Assembly (NCBI GenBank): GCA_029259945.1
Contig: JAJDEF010000012.1
Coordinates: 62,001 to 126,000, forward strand
DNA length: 64,000 nucleotides
Origin: Planctomycetota bacterium
Lineage (GTDB): Bacteria; Planctomycetota; Planctomycetia; Pirellulales; Lacipirellulaceae
Reading direction: 5' to 3'
The position numbers and the translations under genes were made by a program. Shown here piece after piece: positions 42,127 to 51,526 of this stretch. Under the pieces are notes generated by a model, which saw nothing but the letters and a program-made list of their open reading frames with translations, did no database searches and was not told the DNA's origin. The stretch's first letter is position 1. Each line of letters opens with the position of its first letter.

Positions 42127-43839
42127 TTACTTCCCGTCTTTGGAAATGGCGAACAGGTGGGTTCGGTTACTGATGTAAAGTACGTTGTTTGCAACAATGG
42201 GTGTGCTGTACACACTGTTGCCCATGTCGCGGGTGCCGTAGTGTGGCTCCCATTCGCCTTCCACCTCGCGCATGGCAACCTCTCGATTTTTGGAATGCCG
42301 GAAGATGGCCACTTCGCCATCTTCGTCGCCAATATAGACTTTATCTTCGACGATTAGCGGCGAACCCCAAGCTGCGGCAAGCAGGTCGTAGGTCCAGTGG
42401 ACTTCGCCTGTTTTGGCATCAAGGCAGTGGAACAGCCCACTAAAATCTGCGATATAGAGAACCTGATCACGAATCGCCACGGTGCCGCAGCTTCGATGCA
42501 TTTGTTCCTCGAAGTCGATTTCACCATCGTGGTTTTGATCGAACTCGCTGTAGTGCCAAATCGCGGCAGAGTTTGGGTTCGGACGGGTGAGGTCGCCGTT
42601 TTCGGGCACCACCGCTTGAAGTCGTTGATGAGCAATTGGAATGTTGGGGTCTGAGGCGTTGAAAGCCAGATCAGGGCTAACATCTCCACGTCTTGTTGGA
42701 TCGATACACCAAAGATGCCCAACCCCCTCGCCATGCTCAGGGTCTTGCCCCACGGCAACGTAAACGCGCCCCTCGTGAATCACGGGGGTTGCGATGATAT
42801 TGTTTCTCGTGCCCCGACCTCCCAACTCCCAGACAGACCTTTTGGGGTTGGCGTCAAATTTCCAGAGCAGCTTTGATTTTCGCTCAGGAGTGCCGTCGGG
42901 ATCGAAACTATAGACCCAACCATCGCCCCCAGCAAAAATCACCTGGGGCTGGCCGCCCAAGACTCCATAAGAAGGCGACGACCACTGACCATGTAGAATG
43001 TTCACGCCAGGCGAGCTATCGCTCCACAGCAACTCGCCAGTCTTTTTATTCATGGCAAAAAAGCTTGGGGCTTCAGGAGCCGGGATGTAGTTATGTTCGA
43101 CATCTACGCCGTTCGAAGTATTCACAAACAAGATGTCACCGGCTGAGGTTACCGAGCAACTGCACATATTATGTTGCGAGATGCCCAGTTCTTTCATCAT
43201 GTCGAACACCCAAACCACATCGGCTTCGTCTTGGGCGTCGGACACTTCGTCTTGATAGGGCCCGTCATTTTCTTTGTCTGCAAAGCCAGAAGTGTCGAGA
43301 CAACGGACTTCGCCTCGGCTAGTGACAAACCACAGCCGAGTGCCCTCGACCAGCGGAGCACAACAAATTCCCTGAAGAGGCCAATCGTGAACTCGACCTG
43401 AAGGTAGTTTTTCGCTGCTGTGTTGCCATAAGAATTTCCCCGAATCTAAATCAAAACAGAGCAAGCAGCCAAGATCGACCTTAGCGGGATAACGCTCTAG
43501 CCATCCGCCGCTGTTATTGGTGCCGACGTAGATTTTCTCCCTCGCCACGACTGCGTTGCCGTAAGTTTGCGAGCCGAGCCGAGCAACCCATTTGATATTT
43601 TCGGCTTCGCTCGGATCCCATTTGCCTGTGCGATAGTCGAAGCTGCCGATGTTCCACTGCGTAGGGATCTGAAATCCCACCGGTGCGTTATTGCGATTTG
43701 AGTCGCCTCCCCATTGCGGCCAATCGAGAGTGGACTCTGCTTGCGAAACTTCGCCAGCCACGTAATCGAACCCCGCACCAGTCCACCAGCCAAGGGCGGC
43801 GGCACACAATAGCCAGAAGTATCGCCATTTTTTTTTCAT
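42127..43839 (-). CDS. PQQ-like beta-propeller protein, membrane-anchored or exported
   Basis: A 570-aa protein from ATG 43839 with AAGGAAA upstream; the track's 53 extra N-terminal residues look non-coding. The N-terminal hydrophobic segment (YFWLLCAAALGWWTGAG) is followed by a propeller with Trp-docking style repeats (DWPQWGGDSNRNNAP, GKFLWQHSSEKL, GELLWSDSSPG, GEVHWTYDLLAAAWGSPL). An EF-hand-like loop DQNHDGEIDFEE lies near residue 465. No dehydrogenase calcium/active-site residues are evident, so enzyme activity is uncertain. It follows the 758-aa paralogue by 61 bp and is likely in one operon. Confidence 0.87.
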   Translation of the reverse strand: MKKKWRYFWLLCAAALGWWTGAGFDYVAGEVSQAESTLDWPQWGGDSNRNNAPVGFQIPTQWNIGSFDYRTGKWDPSEAENIKWVARLGSQTYGNAVVAREKIYVGTNNSGGWLERYPAKVDLGCLLCFDLDSGKFLWQHSSEKLPSGRVHDWPLQGICCAPLVEGTRLWFVTSRGEVRCLDTSGFADKENDGPYQDEVSDAQDEADVVWVFDMMKELGISQHNMCSCSVTSAGDILFVNTSNGVDVEHNYIPAPEAPSFFAMNKKTGELLWSDSSPGVNILHGQWSSPSYGVLGGQPQVIFAGGDGWVYSFDPDGTPERKSKLLWKFDANPKRSVWELGGRGTRNNIIATPVIHEGRVYVAVGQDPEHGEGVGHLWCIDPTRRGDVSPDLAFNASDPNIPIAHQRLQAVVPENGDLTRPNPNSAAIWHYSEFDQNHDGEIDFEEQMHRSCGTVAIRDQVLYIADFSGLFHCLDAKTGEVHWTYDLLAAAWGSPLIVEDKVYIGDEDGEVAIFRHSKNREVAMREVEGEWEPHYGTRDMGNSVYSTPIVANNVLYISNRTHLFAISKDGK

Positions 43840-43900
43840 CGTGTTTCCTTGATCAACCGGTCGGGCTCTGTACCGAGGGGGTGCATCCGCACGGTTTGCG

Positions 43901-46177
43901 TTATTTGTTGCCGTAAACCGTGATGTTATCGAGATATATTTCTGCTTCTTGAGCGTTGCCATACATGCCGGGACTTCCCGTTCGATTCGGCGAATCATCC
44001 GTCATTTCGACGGTCCACTTCTTTGGTTCTGCTTGCCCTCGTTTCCAGAGTTTGCCACGGACTAACGCTTTTTCGCCGTCAGGCTCCACGCGGAGTTTCA
44101 TCGTGTACCATTCGCCTGGTTTCGGATCGAAGTTAACTACCGCAAACGCGCGATAATCGTGAGGGCTCCAACTATAAATACGCAGCTGCTTGTTCGAGGA
44201 ACGCACGGTCATCGTATACCGGCTGTTGATCAAACCGAAGTCAGGAGTTCTGCCGCTTTCTTCTGATTGGGTCAGAGAAAAATCGGCTTGGATCGTGTAA
44301 TTGGCCAGGTCAGTGGGTCCCATCCACAGCCGGCTACGTGTGCCAAGCTTATTTTCGGGATTGCGCGGAATTGGTAGCACACTCCTTTTAACCACCACCC
44401 TTTCACCATTTAGATCGCGAATGACGTAACGTACCCGCCCTCCTACCCAAGTGAGTGGCACCTTCTCAGCCGTATCGAAATCAAAACTCCAAGGCAACGG
44501 AGGTACAACCCGAATCCGTGCCGTGCCGTGCAGCTCGCCAACTTTCGCAACCACTAAGGCCGTCTGATGTTCGTTCGTATTTGGAGCGAGATAGACACCC
44601 TCGCTTTGCGAAATCTGCCCGCCTCCCTGCACCTCAAACGTTACATCTTCGAAGGGTACTTCGCGAAGGAATTGTCCGCGACTGTTGTAAAGTCGGACAC
44701 GATAGGCTTGGCTATCGCCCGGTACTAAAATTGCATCGTAGGGCACAATTTGGACTAGCGAGGGAGTAGGATCTTCGTTTGCTGAGGTTTCTGCCGGTGG
44801 AATAGGCAAAATATCGCCAGCAGATTTTTGGTCTGGATCACCTATGCAGTACAGCGCCGCAGAGGTCGGCAGATAAATGCGGCCGTGCGAGACAATCGGT
44901 GATCCATCGCTTGCTTCGCCCGCTAGGCGCAGTTTGTGCAAGACTTTGACGCCCGAGTCGGTGGGCTGCAGCACATACCAACGGCCATTGTTCGTACACA
45001 GGTAAACTTTGCCGTCGGCATAGAGCGGCGTACTGCGCATCGCTGTGCCAAGTGCCTTGCGAGCAATCCGCTGGCCCGTCTGCGGGTCGTAGATTGAAAG
45101 TTTTGCCCGATCATCAACAACCCATAGCCTGCCGTCGACCATGATGGGCGAGCTTTTGCCAGCCATCACCTCAAACTGAACCCAATTTTCTTTGTCGGTG
45201 AGATCGCCTGAGAGCGTTCCATCCAACGACACAAGCGAACCCATCGTAGTGCCAACCACATTTTCTTCGCTGTGCGAAGCATAGACGGTGTCACCCACCA
45301 CGAGTGGTGAGATATTCACCCCGCGACGAGAGATCGGGTAATGCCATATTCGTTCGCCGGTGCGTGGCTGTAGTGCCCAAATAGCCCCGTCGCCAGAGCC
45401 AAAGACCATCGCCGCTTGGCCGTCGAGCATCGTGATGGTGGGCGTACTGTAAGTGGTGTCGTAGGGAGCAATTTTCGTCCCCTTGAGCCAGCGCAGGCCG
45501 CCGGTTGCTTTATCAAAGGTTAAGAAACGATGGGCGGGCTTGGCAAGGGAGCCCCACTGCGGGGAATCGCCCCAGCCGATTACCACTGCACTGACGAGTA
45601 CCATGTCTTCAAACACCAAGGGGCTGTGTGTTCGGCCGCCGAATGTACTAAGCAGACCGAACTCTTCGTGCAGGCTGCGCTGCCAGACCACTTTGCCTGT
45701 ATCGCCCTCCAAGCAACAGAAATAGCCCGAGACGCTCAACGCATAGACGCGGCCTGTTTCTGGATCGCCCACGCAAGAAGACCATCCCACACGAGTGTCT
45801 GGAACGTCGGTTAAGTAAACATTAAAACGATGTTCCCAATGCTTTTTGCCCGTTGCTGCGTCAACACAAACGATTTTCGCCCCTTCGTGGGAAGTACCGC
45901 GTTGATCTCTAACAATCGTGTAGAGTCGACCCTGCATGACAATCGGTGTCGATCGACCGCCCAACGCCTCGTTCTTCCAGATCAGGTTGCTGCCTGGCCC
46001 ACCCTGGGGATCCCAGCGGTCAACGAGCCCTTGTTCGGTGGAAACTCGATTTTGTTGCGGACCCCGCCAGTTTGGCCAATCGGCCCCACCCTCGACGGCA
46101 AACACCAGACCGTTTCCACTCATCGACAATGCCCAACAAACTGCTAAGGCAGAGCATTGAACCAAAACGCGACTCAT
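43901..46177 (-). CDS. PQQ-like beta-propeller protein with C-terminal laminin-G-like domain
   Basis: A 758-aa exported protein with GGAGG before the ATG and a signal peptide (SALAVCWALSMSGNGLVFA). It starts with the same DWPNWRGPQQNR motif as its neighbour. Propeller repeats fill about residues 40-450 (GKKHWEHRFN, GKVVWQRSLHE, GERIWHYPISR). An Ig-like segment comes next (PGDSQAYRVRLYNSRGQFL). The last 200 residues resemble a concanavalin/LamG or DUF1080-type fold (YTIQADFSL, EWYTMKLRVEPDGE). It likely binds polymers at the envelope. The pair shares orientation and the propeller but differs at the C-terminus. Confidence 0.88.
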   Translation of the reverse strand: MSRVLVQCSALAVCWALSMSGNGLVFAVEGGADWPNWRGPQQNRVSTEQGLVDRWDPQGGPGSNLIWKNEALGGRSTPIVMQGRLYTIVRDQRGTSHEGAKIVCVDAATGKKHWEHRFNVYLTDVPDTRVGWSSCVGDPETGRVYALSVSGYFCCLEGDTGKVVWQRSLHEEFGLLSTFGGRTHSPLVFEDMVLVSAVVIGWGDSPQWGSLAKPAHRFLTFDKATGGLRWLKGTKIAPYDTTYSTPTITMLDGQAAMVFGSGDGAIWALQPRTGERIWHYPISRRGVNISPLVVGDTVYASHSEENVVGTTMGSLVSLDGTLSGDLTDKENWVQFEVMAGKSSPIMVDGRLWVVDDRAKLSIYDPQTGQRIARKALGTAMRSTPLYADGKVYLCTNNGRWYVLQPTDSGVKVLHKLRLAGEASDGSPIVSHGRIYLPTSAALYCIGDPDQKSAGDILPIPPAETSANEDPTPSLVQIVPYDAILVPGDSQAYRVRLYNSRGQFLREVPFEDVTFEVQGGGQISQSEGVYLAPNTNEHQTALVVAKVGELHGTARIRVVPPLPWSFDFDTAEKVPLTWVGGRVRYVIRDLNGERVVVKRSVLPIPRNPENKLGTRSRLWMGPTDLANYTIQADFSLTQSEESGRTPDFGLINSRYTMTVRSSNKQLRIYSWSPHDYRAFAVVNFDPKPGEWYTMKLRVEPDGEKALVRGKLWKRGQAEPKKWTVEMTDDSPNRTGSPGMYGNAQEAEIYLDNITVYGNK

Positions 46178-46900
46178 GAGATGACAACCTCCAAGTGAGA
46201 GGACTCTCTACCGATGGGTTAGAAACGGATCAAGGCTTGGTCGACTAAAAAGCGAAGGTGAGGGCGGTAGTGGCAGGATCGCGAGTGAGTGGTGCGATGC
46301 AACCGGTCGTGTGAAAGTTTGACGGTTAAACAAAGATTACCGAAACAGGGGTGATTACCGGTTGTCTCTTGTCGACTACGTCCTGCTAGCCGCACCAATC
46401 GCAATTTGCCTAGAATAGCAGACTCTAGGGAGTTACGCCACGATCAGAGTAACTGATTTTTGGGGCTATAACCGACGCGAGTGTACTATCCTTCGTGGAC
46501 CGCAAATCTTGCCTAATGATAGTCCTAAGCCACTTGTCGAAAATTGCTTCTGGATGCTCAAGGGGCCGTGCGCAGGGGGCCGATAGGTTCTCATGTCGCA
46601 AGAAGGCTGAAAAGTTTTTTTGCGGCAAACCACTGTATGATGCGTCGATAAAACCGGCCTGTTTAATTTCGAGTCAAGGATTGGCTCGACTGGTATTGAC
46701 GCCTGACTGTGGGGACACACGGAAGAAACGAACCCCATGACCCTCGACCCATATGGGTCGCCCCCGCCAACCTATCCCATCGGGCGCAACGCCCACACAA
46801 GTCATCTCGACCAACCCAGGGAGGGTGCGGTGATTCGTTAAACCGAACACCATTGGTCCGTTCGTACTGTCGTCCCCAAAGGAATAGGAGACGTTATTCG
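46178..46900. other. Long divergent intergenic region
   Basis: About 720 bp between the leftward PQQ gene and the rightward Cys-rich gene. Track ORFs here lack recognisable features. It contains the perfect palindrome at 46745-46760, about 140 bp before the Cys-rich gene, and no other clear element. Confidence 0.45.
46745..46760. promoter_or_regulatory. Perfect 16-bp palindrome CGACCCATATGGGTCG
   Basis: The sequence is fully self-complementary and lies in the upstream region of the Cys-rich gene. It is a candidate operator for a dimeric regulator; no such regulator is adjacent. Confidence 0.45.
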
Positions 46901-47446
46901 ATGAAGTGGAATATGTTGGGAGCGCTCATCGTAGGCGTTTGTCTCACAGGCCAGAGTTATGGTTTTGGTTTGTTGGATACAATGCTTGGATGTGGCTGCG
47001 ATTGTTGTGAAGCCTCTTGTGGCTGTTCTGATGATTGTTGTGCCGATGGTTGCTGCGGTGACAACTGCTGTGACGATGGATGCTGTGGCGACAACTGCTG
47101 CGAACCAAGCTGTGGTTGTGCAGACAACTGCTGTGGAAACGATTGCTGCTGTAAGAAACGTAGCTGCGTCTTGAGCAAGCTGTTCAAGCGTAAGAATCGC
47201 TGCTGCTGCGAGCCAAGCTGTGGTTGCGACGATGGTTGCTGTGGCGACAACTGCTGCGAAGCCAGTTGTGGGTGTGCAGACGACTGCTGCAACGACGGCT
47301 GCTGCGGTGACAGCTGCTGTGGTGGTGGCTCAGCCGCTGCTGAGTCCAGCGAAGAAGCTGCACCGATTCCACCCGCGCCTGCTGCCGATCCAAACGCTCG
47401 GATCGCTCAGCCTCGCAAGGTAGTCAGCGCAAGTTTCGTTCGCTAA
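46901..47446 (+). CDS. Extremely cysteine-rich repeat protein, exported
   Basis: A 181-aa protein from ATG 46901 with TAGGAG upstream; the track's 64 extra residues are not supported. A signal-like start (MLGALIVGVCLTGQSYGFG) is followed by tandem units of the kind DGCCGDNCC and CCEPSCGC, about 42 Cys by hand count. A basic spacer (LSKLFKRKNR) splits two repeat blocks. The tail is Ala/Pro-rich (AAPIPPAPAADPNARIAQP). Planctomycete cell walls were historically found rich in Cys-containing protein, and this fits a disulfide-linked or metal-binding envelope protein. The family is not recognised. Confidence 0.85.
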   Translation: MKWNMLGALIVGVCLTGQSYGFGLLDTMLGCGCDCCEASCGCSDDCCADGCCGDNCCDDGCCGDNCCEPSCGCADNCCGNDCCCKKRSCVLSKLFKRKNRCCCEPSCGCDDGCCGDNCCEASCGCADDCCNDGCCGDSCCGGGSAAAESSEEAAPIPPAPAADPNARIAQPRKVVSASFVR

Positions 47447-47472
47447 CGCGGACAAAGATGGATCCCCCTCTG

Positions 47473-47515
47473 AGGACCTGTCTCGGGCTTTCGGGCTCGG
47501 GGCGGGTTCTTTTTT
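47473..47515 (+). terminator. Rho-independent terminator after the Cys-rich gene
   Basis: AGGACCTGTCTCGGGC pairs over 16 positions (five as G-U) with GCTCGGGGCGGGTTCT around a 6-nt loop, followed by a T-run. It lies 27 bp after the stop. Confidence 0.78.
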
Positions 47516-47562
47516 ATGCCTACTCTAGGTGGGTTTCGATCAGCACGAAAAACCCTCAGACG

Positions 47563-48459
47563 CTATCCCGCACTCTTTCGATTTACCTTCATGAAATGCT
47601 CGTGCGGCATTTGCATCGCACTGACTCGGAAACCAAACTTGTCGCCAATTTTGACGGCTTCGCCCTCGGCCACTTCTTGGTCGCCCACATAAAGCTGCAG
47701 CAACTCATCGCATGCTTTGTCGAATTTTATGATCGATCCCATCGCGAGTTCGACCACCTCCTGGACCGATTCTTTTCTCGAAGCAAGCACCACGCGCACA
47801 GGAACCTTAATTTTTAGCAAACTGCGTGAATAGTCTGGCAATTCGGAAAAATTCTGAGGACTGCCCGCAGGCGTGTTAGCTTTTTCTGGTTGGCTGTTTT
47901 CCGGCTCGCTTGGCGACTCTTCTTCGCTGTCTGCTTCAGCGGTTGGTAACAATGCATCGGGGGATGCTAGCGGCCAAATCACACTCATCTGCGAGGTGGT
48001 GTCGCCACTACTTATTTGCAGCGGTACCAGGGCAGCGTCGTCCGCAATGCCTGCCGCCTTGAGGGCTTCGCCGATGACCGGAACTTGAGCTGCTTCAAAC
48101 ACGTCTGCCATTAACGTCTCGGGCACCAGCAGCATGCTCAGTTCCTGAGCCAGTGTGCTGAGCTTGCTCACCCCGGTAGGATCGGGGTTCGCGTACCAAT
48201 CTGGCAAGAGGCCGCTTGATTCGGGCAGAATGGCAACCACGCCGACGTCGCCAAACTTCATGAGGATTGCCAGCCCAGCCTTGTCAAAGCCATCGGGTGT
48301 CTCGGCTTCGTAGGTGGTTGGTTCACCCACCTGGAGCGTAAATTCACCGTCCAAAGATCGACTCAACGCACCAGAGGCTTCTTCGGCCCCGGCCTGGCAG
48401 GCAGAAACAACATCGGCGGCAAGGTCTGGAATTATTTCGCTCATCGATCCATTCAACAT
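47563..48459 (-). CDS. FliM/FliN (SpoA-domain) motor-switch-like protein
   Basis: About 298 aa from ATG 48459 (or 293 aa from ATG 48444); the track form adds 49 doubtful residues. The N-terminal part (LAADVVSACQAGAEEASGAL.. VVAILPESSGLLPDW) resembles a CheC/FliM-like region. The centre is an acidic, Pro/Ser-rich linker (EADSEEESPSEPENSQP). The C-terminal about 80 residues are a SpoA domain: LLKIKVPVRVVLASRKESVQEVVELAMGSIIKFDK, ending VKIGDKFGFRVSAM. It would sit in the flagellar C-ring. No other flagellar gene is in the window, so a separate role is possible. Confidence 0.85.
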   Translation of the reverse strand: MLNGSMSEIIPDLAADVVSACQAGAEEASGALSRSLDGEFTLQVGEPTTYEAETPDGFDKAGLAILMKFGDVGVVAILPESSGLLPDWYANPDPTGVSKLSTLAQELSMLLVPETLMADVFEAAQVPVIGEALKAAGIADDAALVPLQISSGDTTSQMSVIWPLASPDALLPTAEADSEEESPSEPENSQPEKANTPAGSPQNFSELPDYSRSLLKIKVPVRVVLASRKESVQEVVELAMGSIIKFDKACDELLQLYVGDQEVAEGEAVKIGDKFGFRVSAMQMPHEHFMKVNRKSAG

Positions 48460-48728
48460 CGGCAGGGACAAAAGCTTACGCCGTCGGCGCAGCCCTAGGT
48501 GGAGGGCTGCTCTAAGTATCGGACGAATTGATCGGCAAACTTTGCCCAGATCGTCTACATTGCAAGTGCTAGCTGCTGGGGCAGGAGCACTTTGCAAGCA
48601 TGTCAATCGGTTTCTAACCAGCCGAGAACCCTCTTTGGAAGGCAGCTACCCATCCTGTTTTTCGAAGCGTAGCAGGCTTATAATGGCTGAGAAGCCTGTA
48701 GTTTTTCCCACCAGAACCTGGATCCACG

Positions 48729-49865
48729 ATGAGCACGACTACCCTCACTCCCCAAACTGAGCTCCAGCCCTACAAATCGCTGGAAAACGATGAGTTAGTC
48801 GCTCGGATACAGGCGGTGCGGCTGCAGCTAGGATCGCAGCTGTTGATTTTGGGCCACCACTATCAGCAGAATGAGGTCATTGGTCAGTCCGATTTTCGCG
48901 GTGATAGCTACTTGCTTAGCGAGACGGCTGCCGAGAACGAAGAGTGTCGATCGATCGTTTTCTGTGGTGTCCATTTCATGGCCGAAACGGCCGACATCTT
49001 GGCGAATCGACCAGCAAAGCTAGCTGAGCGCGCTGGCCAACGTGTGCGCGTGATTCTTCCAGACATGGCCGCTGGCTGTTCGATGGCCGACATGGCTGCG
49101 ATCGAACAGATTCAAGACGCGTGGGATCAGCTTGGCGAGATCATCGATACGAACGACATCACGCCGGTGACCTACATCAATTCGGCAGCTTCGCTCAAAG
49201 CATTCGTCGGACGTCATGGAGGGATTGTCTGCACGTCGAGCAATGCCCGTGCGGCGTTGGAGTGGGCATTCGCGAGAACGGGCCGAGTAATGTTCTTTCC
49301 TGATCAACATTTGGGGAGAAATACGGCTTTGGGAATTGGCATCACCGAAGAACAAATGCCCGTCTGGGATCCGTATGCAAACGACCTAGGTGGTCACTCT
49401 GAAGAGATGCTACAAAGCAGCAAAGTCATCCTCTGGCAGGGGCATTGCAGCGTCCACCAAGTGTTTAAGGCAGAGCACGTGGCCATGTTTCGCGAGAAAC
49501 ACCCCGGCATCAAAATCTTGGTGCATCCAGAATGTCCACGCGAAGTCTTTGAGCTGGCCGACGAATCGGGTTCTACGGGTAAGATTATCAAAGTCGTCGA
49601 AGCAGCCCCGGCTGGCAGTAAATGGGCGATCGGCACCGAGTTGCACCTAGTCAACCGATTGAAAGAAGAACATCCCGAGCAAGAAATTCACTTCCTTTCG
49701 CCGGTGGTTTGCATGTGTGCGACCATGTATCGGATCGACTTAGCGCACCTCTGCTGGAGCTTAGAAAACCTCGCTGCGGGAACCCCGGTCAACACAATCG
49801 AAGTCGACGAAGAAACCGCCAAATGGTCGCTGGTGGCACTAGAGCGGATGCTTGAAGTGCGGTAG
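48729..49865 (+). CDS. nadA: Quinolinate synthase
   Basis: A 378-aa 4Fe-4S enzyme condensing iminoaspartate with DHAP to quinolinate in NAD synthesis. Cluster cysteines are visible in IVFCGVHFMAETADIL, VHPECPREVFEL and PVVCMCATMYRIDL. ILGHHYQQNEVIGQSDFRGDSY and YINSAASLKAFVGRHGG are family motifs. Length fits the long NadA class. No nadB or nadC is adjacent. It lies alone on the plus strand, divergent from the SpoA-domain gene. Confidence 0.96.
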   Translation: MSTTTLTPQTELQPYKSLENDELVARIQAVRLQLGSQLLILGHHYQQNEVIGQSDFRGDSYLLSETAAENEECRSIVFCGVHFMAETADILANRPAKLAERAGQRVRVILPDMAAGCSMADMAAIEQIQDAWDQLGEIIDTNDITPVTYINSAASLKAFVGRHGGIVCTSSNARAALEWAFARTGRVMFFPDQHLGRNTALGIGITEEQMPVWDPYANDLGGHSEEMLQSSKVILWQGHCSVHQVFKAEHVAMFREKHPGIKILVHPECPREVFELADESGSTGKIIKVVEAAPAGSKWAIGTELHLVNRLKEEHPEQEIHFLSPVVCMCATMYRIDLAHLCWSLENLAAGTPVNTIEVDEETAKWSLVALERMLEVR

Positions 49866-49882
49866 CGGAGCAACGAAGTTTG

Positions 49883-50434
49883 TTACTCAGCATCTTTCTC
49901 GCGACAGTAAACAACCATCGCGTCGACACTCATCGAAGTTCTGTCGACTTTTCCTGCTGGAGCATCGGCTACTGGAGAAGCTTCGGCAACAGGTTCTGGT
50001 TCGCTTTTGGCGGCAGGAGCGCTACCGCCACGTGCGGCTGCTAGGATGTCAGCGGTCGAGGTTTTTTTCTCGGAAGCAGCTTTTCCGGCTCCACCTTGCA
50101 TCCTCGCCATTTCAAGAGGAGAGAGCTTTTTCTCATCGCCACCCGCTGCAGGCTTCTTGGCTGTTGATTTTGCAGCCGCTTTCTTAGCCGCTGGTTTCTT
50201 GTCTTCCGTCGGAGCTGGCTTGTCGACAACCTTGAGGTAGTCGAGATCGATATCAAACCAGCCGATGTTCAGATGGTAGTCCATGAACTCGACAAGCGCA
50301 CGACCACTCATATTGACGGTTTTTACCCGCCCCACCAAATCGCTAAACCGAGCCAGCTCGGGGCGCTGGCCGTCGACGACGACGTATTTGTCGGTGTATT
50401 CCTGTTTGATCTTCTCGATCGGTTGAAAGACCAT
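49883..50434 (-). CDS. Hypothetical protein with Ala/Lys-rich linker
   Basis: A 183-aa protein from ATG 50434; GGGAG lies about 12 nt upstream and the track's 47 extra residues look untranslated. The N-terminal domain, about 70 residues (VFQPIEKIKQEYTDKYVVVDG.. LVGRVKTVNMSGRALVEF), looks like an SH3- or KOW-type beta barrel. An Ala/Lys/Pro-rich linker follows (KKPAAKKAAAKSTAKKP). The C-terminus has SPLEMARMQGGAGKA, TADILAAARGG and SMSVDAMVVYCRE, short helical motifs. Function is unknown; the layout resembles small planctomycete adaptor proteins. Confidence 0.72.
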   Translation of the reverse strand: MVFQPIEKIKQEYTDKYVVVDGQRPELARFSDLVGRVKTVNMSGRALVEFMDYHLNIGWFDIDLDYLKVVDKPAPTEDKKPAAKKAAAKSTAKKPAAGGDEKKLSPLEMARMQGGAGKAASEKKTSTADILAAARGGSAPAAKSEPEPVAEASPVADAPAGKVDRTSMSVDAMVVYCREKDAE

Positions 50435-50634
50435 CGCCGCTGATAACTCCCTCGGTAGGTATCCCTTGAGCCAAGCGTTCGATTGTCGCCCAAATGGAGA
50501 GCCAGGGCAATGACTGCTTTCGGGAGTTCCGAATCGCTTGCAGCGCCGACTCCCATGGTCGATAATCAGGCACACGAAGCGCCCGGGTAATCAGGGCGGG
50601 CACCCACATTCTTGATTGCAGGAGATCGACGGGG

Positions 50635-51456
50635 ATGACACTGACAACACAGGTGAACTGGGCGGGGAAGATTGGTTTTCGAACGATATTAAGTGGCTTG
50701 CTGGCGATTTTGGTGGGGTGGGCCCATGCCCAAGAGTATCTGTCTGGCATCGAATGGCCAGAGCCTGTGGTGGTGACTCCAGGGGCAGAAGACCGACAGC
50801 CACCATCCGACGCTGTGGTGTTGTTTGACGGTAAGGATTTGTCCGCCTGGGAGAATGGGGAAAACTGGTCGGTTGAAGATGGCGAAGCGGTGACCGGTCG
50901 CGGCTTTATTACCAGCAAAGCCAAGTTCGGCGATTGCCAAGTTCACCTAGAGTGGTCGGCCCCCATCGCCGCCCAAAGCGAAGGGCAAAGTCGGAGTAAT
51001 AGCGGGCTGTTTCTGATGGGTATCTACGAGATTCAGATTCTCGATTCGTACAAAAACAAAACCTACTTCGATGGTCAGGCGGGGGCGATTTATAAGCAGA
51101 CGCCGCCATTAGTCAATGCGATGCGACCTCCTGGCGAGTGGAATACCTACGACGTGATGTGGACCCGACCACATTTCGCTGCGGATGGTTCGCTGGAGTC
51201 ACCCGCGGTGATGACCGCAATCCACAACGGCGTGTTGGTTCTCAATCACTTCGAGCTACTGGGCGACACACCTTATCATCGTCCAGCAGCTTATACCAAG
51301 CATGAAGATCGGTTGCCGATCTCGCTGCAAGATCATGGCAACCCCGTGCGGTTTCGCAATATTTGGGTCCGCGAGCTTGAGCCGATGATCGGCAAGCAAG
51401 TGCGACCTGCGTTTCTCCGCGACCACGCAACGGGCTTGGAAACTGCGGTTGAGTAG
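50635..51456 (+). CDS. DUF1080 (3-keto-disaccharide hydrolase-like) exported protein
   Basis: A 273-aa protein with a signal segment (LSGLLAILVGWAHAQ). The DUF1080 domain begins at VVLFDGKDLSAWENG and includes FGDCQVHLEWSAP, SNSGLFLMGIYEIQILDSY, GAIYKQTPPLVNAMRPPGEWNTYDV and HFELLGDTPYH. It has a concanavalin-like beta-sandwich fold. Relatives cleave 3-keto glycosides or bind polysaccharide, so a role in sugar-polymer use is likely but unproven. It is a single gene on the plus strand. Confidence 0.9.
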   Translation: MTLTTQVNWAGKIGFRTILSGLLAILVGWAHAQEYLSGIEWPEPVVVTPGAEDRQPPSDAVVLFDGKDLSAWENGENWSVEDGEAVTGRGFITSKAKFGDCQVHLEWSAPIAAQSEGQSRSNSGLFLMGIYEIQILDSYKNKTYFDGQAGAIYKQTPPLVNAMRPPGEWNTYDVMWTRPHFAADGSLESPAVMTAIHNGVLVLNHFELLGDTPYHRPAAYTKHEDRLPISLQDHGNPVRFRNIWVRELEPMIGKQVRPAFLRDHATGLETAVE

Positions 51457-51464
51457 TGACGCAT

Positions 51465-51499
51465 AAAAAACGGGACAGGTGACAAGCACCCGCCCCGTT
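51465..51499 (-). terminator. Terminator of the small Cys-rich gene
   Basis: On the minus strand AACGGGGCGGGTG-cttgt-CACCTGTCCCGTT pairs at 11 of 13 positions and is followed by a T-run. It lies just after the stop of the gene at 51527-51841. Confidence 0.75.
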
Positions 51500-51526
51500 C
51501 GTTCATTTCAACTGGTCTTTTTGGCG

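Noticed and set aside
46495-46740. Short ORFs in the divergent intergenic region
   Set aside because: Both strands give overlapping frames of biased composition with no ribosome sites.
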